Origin: Argentina anserina
Taxonomy: Eukaryota; Streptophyta; Magnoliopsida; Rosales; Rosaceae
NCBI RefSeq assembly: GCF_933775445.1
Contig: NW_026089421.1
Coordinates: forward strand, 1-64,000
Length of the DNA stretch: 64,000 nucleotides
Direction of reading: 5' to 3'
The position numbers and the translations under genes were made by a program. The stretch's first letter is position 1. Each line of letters opens with the position of its first letter. The notes under the pieces were generated by a model, which was not told the origin of the DNA, made no database searches, and saw only the letters and a list, made by a program, of their open reading frames with translations. Shown here in pieces: positions 58,625 through 64,000 of the stretch.

Positions 58625-59489
58625 ATGCGAGTTTCTATTGTATTTGAGAATTTTGCAAGTGTGGGAGTGTGTTTCTTTCAAACTGAGTATCTTTACATCG
58701 TTTGCGTATCTTTACTATTCCAATTGTGTATCTTTTCATTTCTCGTTTGAGTATCTTTCTGTAAGGCTTTCTGATGCGAGTTTCTATTGAATTTGAGAGT
58801 TTTGCAAGTGTGGGAGTGTGTTTCTTTCAAACTGAGTATCTTTACATCGTTTGCGTATCTTTACTATTCCAATTGTGTATCTTTACATCGTTTGCGTATC
58901 TTTACTATTCCAATTGTGTATCTTTTCATTTCTCGTTTGAGTATCTTTCTGTAAGGCTTCTGATGCGAGTTTCTATTGTATTTGAGAGTTTTGCAAGTGT
59001 GGGAGTGTGTTTCTTTCAAACTGAGTATCTTTACATCGTTTGCGTATCTTTACTATTCCAATTGTGTATCTTTACATCGTTTGCGTATCTTTACTATTCC
59101 AATTGTGTATCTTTTCATTTCTCGTTTGAGTATCTTTCTGTAAGGCTTCTGATGCGAGTTTCTATTGTATTTGAGAGTTTTGCAAGTGTGGGAGTGTGTT
59201 TCTTTCAAACTGAGTATCTTTACATCGTTTGCGTATCTTTACTATTCCAATTGTGTATCTTTACATTGTTTGCGTATCTTTACTATTCCAATTGTGTATC
59301 TTTTCATTTCTCGTTTGAGTATCTTTCTGTAAGGCTTCTGATGCGAGTTTCTATTGTATTTGAGAGTTTTGCAAGTGTGGGACTGTGTTTCTTTCAAACT
59401 GAGTATCTTTACATCGTTTGCGTATCTTTACTATTCCAATTGTGTATCTTTTCATTTCTCGTTTGAGTATCTTTCTGTAAGGCTTTCTG
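58625..59489 (+). repeat. Short unit plus 716-bp partial HOR
   Basis: A 149-bp GAGAATTTT unit is followed by four units (189, 189, 189, 149) that correspond to units 4 to 7 of the zone IV HOR: GAATTT, plain, CATTG and GGGACTG. Units 1 to 3 are represented only by the one short unit. Confidence 0.9.
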
Positions 59490-60692
59490 ATGCGAGTTTC
59501 TATTGTATTTGAGAATTTTGCAAGTGTGGGAGTGTGTTTCTTTCAAACTGAGTATCTTTACATCGTTTGCGTATCTTTACTATTCCAATTGTGTATCTTT
59601 TCATTTCTCGTTTGAGTATCTTTCTGTAAGGCTTCTGATGCGAGTTTCTATTGTATTTGAGAGTTTTGGAAGTGTGGGAGTGTGTTTCTTTCAAACTGAG
59701 TATCTTTACATCGTTTGCGTATCTTTACTATTCCAATTATGTATCTTTACATCGTTTGCGTATCTTTACTATTCCAATTGTGTATCTTTTCATTTCTCGT
59801 TTGAGTATCTTTCTGTAAGGCTTCTGATGCGAGTTTCTATTGTATTTGAGAGTTTTGCAAGTGTGGGAGTGTGTTTCTTTCAAACTGAGTATCTTTACAT
59901 CGTTTGCGTATCTTTACTATTCCAATTGTGTATCTTTACATCCTTTGCGTATCTTTACTATTCCAATTGTGTATCTTTTCATTTCTCGTTTGAGTATCTT
60001 TCTGTAAGGCTTTCTGATGCGAGTTTCTATTGAATTTGAGAGTTTTGCAAGTGTGGGAGTGTGTTTCTTTCAAACTGAGTATCTTTACATCGTTTGCGTA
60101 TCTTTACTATTCCAATTGTGTATCTTTACATCGTTTGCGTATCTTTACTATTCCAATTGTGTATCTTTTCATTTCTCGTTTGAGTATCTTTCTGTAAGGC
60201 TTCTGATGCGAGTTTCTATTGTATTTGAGAGTTTTGCAAGTGTGGGAGTGTGTTTCTTTCAAACTGAGTATCTTTACATCGTTTGCGTATCTTTACTATT
60301 CCAATTGTGTATCTTTACATCGTTTGCGTATCTTTACTATTCCAATTGTGTATCTTTTCATTTCTCGTTTGAGTATCTTTCTGTAAGGCTTCTGATGCGA
60401 GTTTCTATTGTATTTGAGAGTTTTGCAAGTGTGGGACTGTGTTTCTTTCAAACTGAGTATCTTTACATCGTTTGCGTATCTTTACTATTCCAATTGTGTA
60501 TCTTTTCATTTCTCGTTTGAGTATCTTTCTGTAAGGCTTTCTGATGCGAGTTTCTATTGTATTTGAGAATTTTGCAAGTGTGGGAGTGTGTTTCTTTCAA
60601 ACTGAGTATCTTTACATCGTTTGCGTATCTTTACTATTCCAATTGTGTATCTTTTCATTTCTCGTTTGAGTATCTTTCTGTAAGGCTTTCTG
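59490..60692 (+). repeat. Zone IV HOR variant plus short unit
   Basis: Lengths are 148, 189, 190, 189, 189, 149 and 149. The first unit has GAGAATTTT but only one subrepeat. The third has CATCCTTTG near 59,943, a change repeated at 61,187. The CATTG unit is missing before the GGGACTG unit. The last unit (60,544) is a GAGAATTTT short unit. Confidence 0.9.
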
Positions 60693-61976
60693 ATGCGAGT
60701 TTCTATTGAATTTGAGAGTTTTGGAAGTGTGGGAGTGTGTTTCTTTCAAACTGAGTATCTTTACATCGTTTGCGTATCTTTACTATTCCAATTGTGTATC
60801 TTTACATCGTTTGCGTATCTTTACTATTCCAATTGTGTATCTTTTCATTTCTCGTTTGAGTATCTTTCTGTAAGGCTTCTGATGCGAGTTTCTATTGTAT
60901 TTGAGAGTTTTGGAAGTGTGGGAGTGTGTTTCTTTCAAACTGAGTATCTTTACATCGTTTGCGTATCTTTACTATTCCAATTATGTATCTTTACATCGTT
61001 TGCGTATCTTTACTATTCCAATTGTGTATCTTTTCATTTCTCGTTTGAGTATCTTTCTGTAAGGCTTCTGATGCGAGTTTCTATTGTATTTGAGAGTTTT
61101 GCAAGTGTGGGAGTGTGTTTCTTTCAAACTGAGTATCTTTACATCGTTTGCGTATCTTTACTATTCCAATTGTGTATCTTTACATCCTTTGCGTATCTTT
61201 ACTATTCCAATTGTGTATCTTTTCATTTCTCGTTTGAGTATCTTTCTGTAAGGCTTTCTGATGCGAGTTTCTATTGAATTTGAGAGTTTTGCAAGTGTGG
61301 GAGTGTGTTTCTTTCAAACTGAGTATCTTTACATCGTTTGCGTATCTTTACTATTCCAATTGTGTATCTTTACATCGTTTGCGTATCTTTACTATTCCAA
61401 TTGTGTATCTTTTCATTTCTCGTTTGAGTATCTTTCTGTAAGGCTTCTGATGCGAGTTTCTATTGTATTTGAGAGTTTTGCAAGTGTGGGAGTGTGTTTC
61501 TTTCAAACTGAGTATCTTTACATCGTTTGCGTATCTTTACTATTCCAATTGTGTATCTTTACATCGTTTGCGTATCTTTACTATTCCAATTGTGTATCTT
61601 TTCATTTCTCGTTTGAGTATCTTTCTGTAAGGCTTCTGATGCGAGTTTCTATTGTATTTGAGAGTTTTGCAAGTGTGGGAGTGTGTTTCTTTCAAACTGA
61701 GTATCTTTACATCGTTTGCGTATCTTTACTATTCCAATTGTGTATCTTTACATCGTTTGCGTATCTTTACTATTCCAATTGTGTATCTTTTCATTTCTCG
61801 TTTGAGTATCTTTCTGTAAGGCTTCTGATGCGAGTTTCTATTGTATTTGAGAGTTTTGCAAGTGTGGGACTGTGTTTCTTTCAAACTGAGTATCTTTACA
61901 TCGTTTGCGTATCTTTACTATTCCAATTGTGTATCTTTTCATTTCTCGTTTGAGTATCTTTCTGTAAGGCTTTCTG
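60693..61976 (+). repeat. Zone IV 1,284-bp HOR, copy 4 with modified unit 1
   Basis: Lengths are 189, 189, 190, 189, 189, 189 and 149. Unit 1 combines GAATTTGAG with TTTTGGAAG, a hybrid of unit 4 and unit 2 starts. Unit 3 carries CATCCTTTG, 1,244 bp after its earlier occurrence. Unit 6 lacks CATTG. Confidence 0.9.
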
Positions 61977-63220
61977 ATGCGAGTTTCTATTGTATTTGAG
62001 AATTTTGCAAGTGTGGGAGTGTGTTTCTTTCAAACTGAGTATCTTTACATCGTTTGCGTATCTTTACTATTCCAATTGTGTATCTTTTCATTTCTCGTTT
62101 GAGTATCTTTCTGTAAGGCTTTCTGATGCGAGTTTCTATTGAATTTGAGAGTTTTGGAAGTGTGGGAGTGTGTTTCTTTCAAACTGAGTATCTTTACATC
62201 GTTTGCGTATCTTTACTATTCCAATTGTGTATCTTTACATCGTTTGCGTATCTTTACTATTCCAATTGTGTATCTTTTCATTTCTCGTTTGAGTATCTTT
62301 CTGTAAGGCTTCTGATGCGAGTTTCTATTGTATTTGAGAGTTTTGGAAGTGTGGGAGTGTGTTTCTTTCAAACTGAGTATCTTTACATCGTTTGCGTATC
62401 TTTACTATTCCAATTATGTATCTTTACATCGTTTGCGTATCTTTACTATTCCAATTGTGTATCTTTTCATTTCTCGTTTGAGTATCTTTCTGTAAGGCTT
62501 CTGATGCGAGTTTCTATTGTATTTGAGAGTTTTGCAAGTGTGGGAGTGTGTTTCTTTCAAACTGAGTATCTTTACATCGTTTGCGTATCTTTACTATTCC
62601 AATTGTGTATCTTTACATCGTTTGCGTATCTTTACTATTCCAATTGTGTATCTTTTCATTTCTCGTTTGAGTATCTTTCTGTAAGGCTTTCTGATGCGAG
62701 TTTCTATTGAATTTGAGAGTTTTGCAAGTGTGGGAGTGTGTTTCTTTCAAACTGAGTATCTTTACATCGTTTGCTTATCTTTACTATTCCAATTGTGTAT
62801 CTTTACATCGTTTGCGTATCTTTACTATTCCAATTGTGTATCTTTTCATTTCTCGTTTGAGTATCTTTCTGTAAGGCTTCTGATGCGAGTTTCTATTGTA
62901 TTTGAGAGTTTTGCAAGTGTGGGAGTGTGTTTCTTTCAAACTGAGTATCTTTACATCGTTTGCGTATCTTTACTATTCCAATTGTGTATCTTTACATCGT
63001 TTGCGTATCTTTACTATTCCAATTGTGTATCTTTTCATTTCTCGTTTGAGTATCTTTCTGTAAGGCTTCTGATGCGAGTTTCTATTGTATTTGAGAGTTT
63101 TGCAAGTGTGGGACTGTGTTTCTTTCAAACTGAGTATCTTTACATCGTTTGCGTATCTTTACTATTCCAATTGTGTATCTTTTCATTTCTCGCTTGAGTA
63201 TCTTTCTGTAAGGCTTTCTG
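61977..63220 (+). repeat. Short unit plus six-unit zone IV HOR
   Basis: A 149-bp GAGAATTTT unit is followed by 189, 189, 190, 189, 189 and 149. The hybrid GAATTTGAG plus TTTTGGAAG unit at 62,126 matches that at 60,693, an offset of 1,433 bp. A private GCTTATC lies near 62,774, and the closing unit has both GGGACTG and TCGCTTGAG. Confidence 0.9.
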
Positions 63221-64000
63221 ATGCGAGTTTCTATTGTATTTGAGAATTTTGCAAGTGTGGGAGTGTGTTTCTTTCAAACTGAGTATCTTTACATCGTTTG
63301 CGTATCTTTACTATTCCAATTTTGTATCTTTACATCGTTTGCGTATCTTTACTATTCCAATTGTGTATCTTTTCATTTCTCGTTTGAGTATCTTTCTGTA
63401 AGGCTTCTGATGCGAGTTTCTATTGTATTTGAGAGTTTTGGAAGTGTGGGAGTGTGTTTCTTTCAAACTGAGTATCTTTACATCGTTTGCGTATCTTTAC
63501 TATTCCAATTATGTATCTTTACATCGTTTGCGTATCTTTACTATTCCAATTGTGTATCTTTTCATTTCTCGTTTGAGTATCTTTCTGTAAGGCTTCTGAT
63601 GCGAGTTTCTATTGTATTTGAGAGTTTTGCAAGTGTGGGAGTGTGTTTCTTTCAAACTGAGTATCTTTACATCGTTTGCGTATCTTTACTATTCCAATTG
63701 TGTATCTTTACATCGTTTGCGTATCTTTACTATTCCAATTGTGTATCTTTTCATTTCTCGTTTGGGTATCTTTCTGTAAGGCTTCTGATACGAGTTTCTA
63801 TTGTATTTGAGAGTTTTGCAAGTGTGGGAGTGTGTTTCTTTCAAACCGAGTATCTTTACATCGTTTGCGTATCTTTACTATTCCAATTGTGTATCTTTAC
63901 ATTGTTTGCTTATCTTTACTATTCCAATTGTGTATCTTTTCATTTCTCGTTTGAGTATCTTTCTGTAAGGGTTCTGATGCGAGTGTCTATTGTATTTGAG
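63221..64000 (+). repeat. Last units of window and partial unit at right edge
   Basis: Four 189-bp units start at 63,221, 63,410, 63,599 and 63,788, followed by a partial unit from 63,977. The last few hundred bases hold more private substitutions than average: TTTGGGTATC near 63,765, GATACGAG near 63,790, AAACCGAG near 63,847, GCTTATC near 63,909, GGGTTCTG near 63,971 and GAGTGTC near 63,984. The array continues past the edge. Confidence 0.9.

Larger units (their letters stand above)
1..64000 (+). repeat. Satellite DNA array, about 180-bp units, HOR-structured
   Basis: Every part of the window is built from one repeat family, with no unique sequence longer than a few bases. I tracked 354 complete units, all in the same direction. 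The unit begins ATGCGAGTTTCTATTG, passes a G/T-rich core (AGTGTGGGAGTGTGTTTC), then one to three copies of a 41-bp subrepeat, and ends TTTCTGTAAGGCTTCTG. Most units differ from the consensus at only a few positions, and nearly all size variation is the number of 41-bp copies or one T at the junction. This is the pattern of satellite DNA homogenised by unequal exchange or amplification. The family is not one I recognise. A centromeric or pericentromeric role is plausible for a eukaryote but is inference. The strand given is simply the direction of the written consensus. Confidence 0.97.

Noticed and set aside
1..64000. Telomeric repeat, rDNA spacer or bacterial repeat region
   Set aside because: There is no short telomere-like G-rich repeat, no rRNA-like sequence, and no gene in 64 kb. 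Scale and homogeneity are unlike known bacterial repeats.
1..64000. Transposon or retroelement insertion within the array
   Set aside because: All size changes are explained by whole units, 41-bp copies or 1-9 bp indels. No foreign sequence, terminal repeat or target-site duplication was seen.

Overview
The whole 64 kb is one tandem satellite array in a single orientation. I see no protein gene, RNA gene, transposon, CRISPR array or unique spacer. Taking the A of each ATGCGAG as unit start, I tracked 354 complete units between 91 and 63,976, plus a partial unit at each end, at an average spacing of about 180.5 bp. The array runs off both window edges. Such a gene-free, homogenised array is typical of eukaryotic centromeric, pericentromeric or other heterochromatic satellite and is not expected in a bacterium. 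I do not recognise the family and cannot name the organism.

Unit anatomy: a roughly 107-bp backbone carries one, two or three copies of a 41-bp subrepeat, giving length classes of 148, 189 and 230 bp. An optional extra T at the unit junction (GGCTTCTG or GGCTTTCTG) gives 149, 190 and 231. A hand count of the 189-bp consensus gives A35 T89 G35 C30: 34% GC, with the written strand very T-rich.

Layout. (I) 1-16,060: 148/149- and 189/190-bp units plus a 188-bp subfamily, arranged in nested segmental duplications (periods about 4.81, 2.256, 1.091 and 3.004 kb), with an indel-rich patch at 2,646-4,344. (II) 16,061-23,599: a transitional zone where 230-bp units first appear, with short periods of 716, 865 and 1,243 bp. 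(III) about 23,600-52,365: a higher-order repeat (HOR) of eight units, here called A to H, 1,514 bp long, with three clean tandem copies at 27,304-31,845 and flanking expanded, contracted and hybrid versions; larger duplications of 3,554 and 4,950 bp are layered on it. (IV) 52,366-64,000: a seven-unit HOR of 1,284 bp with variants shared with zone II but mostly absent from zone III.

Long open frames exist on the + strand, up to 356 codons, but they follow from 189 being 63 codons and are broken wherever a 148, 149, 190 or 230-bp unit occurs. I annotate none as genes. What the window shows is array evolution: unequal exchange or amplification at the scale of 41 bp, of one unit, of HORs and of multi-kilobase blocks, traceable through shared private variants. 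Centromere function is possible but cannot be shown from sequence alone. All comparisons were made by eye.
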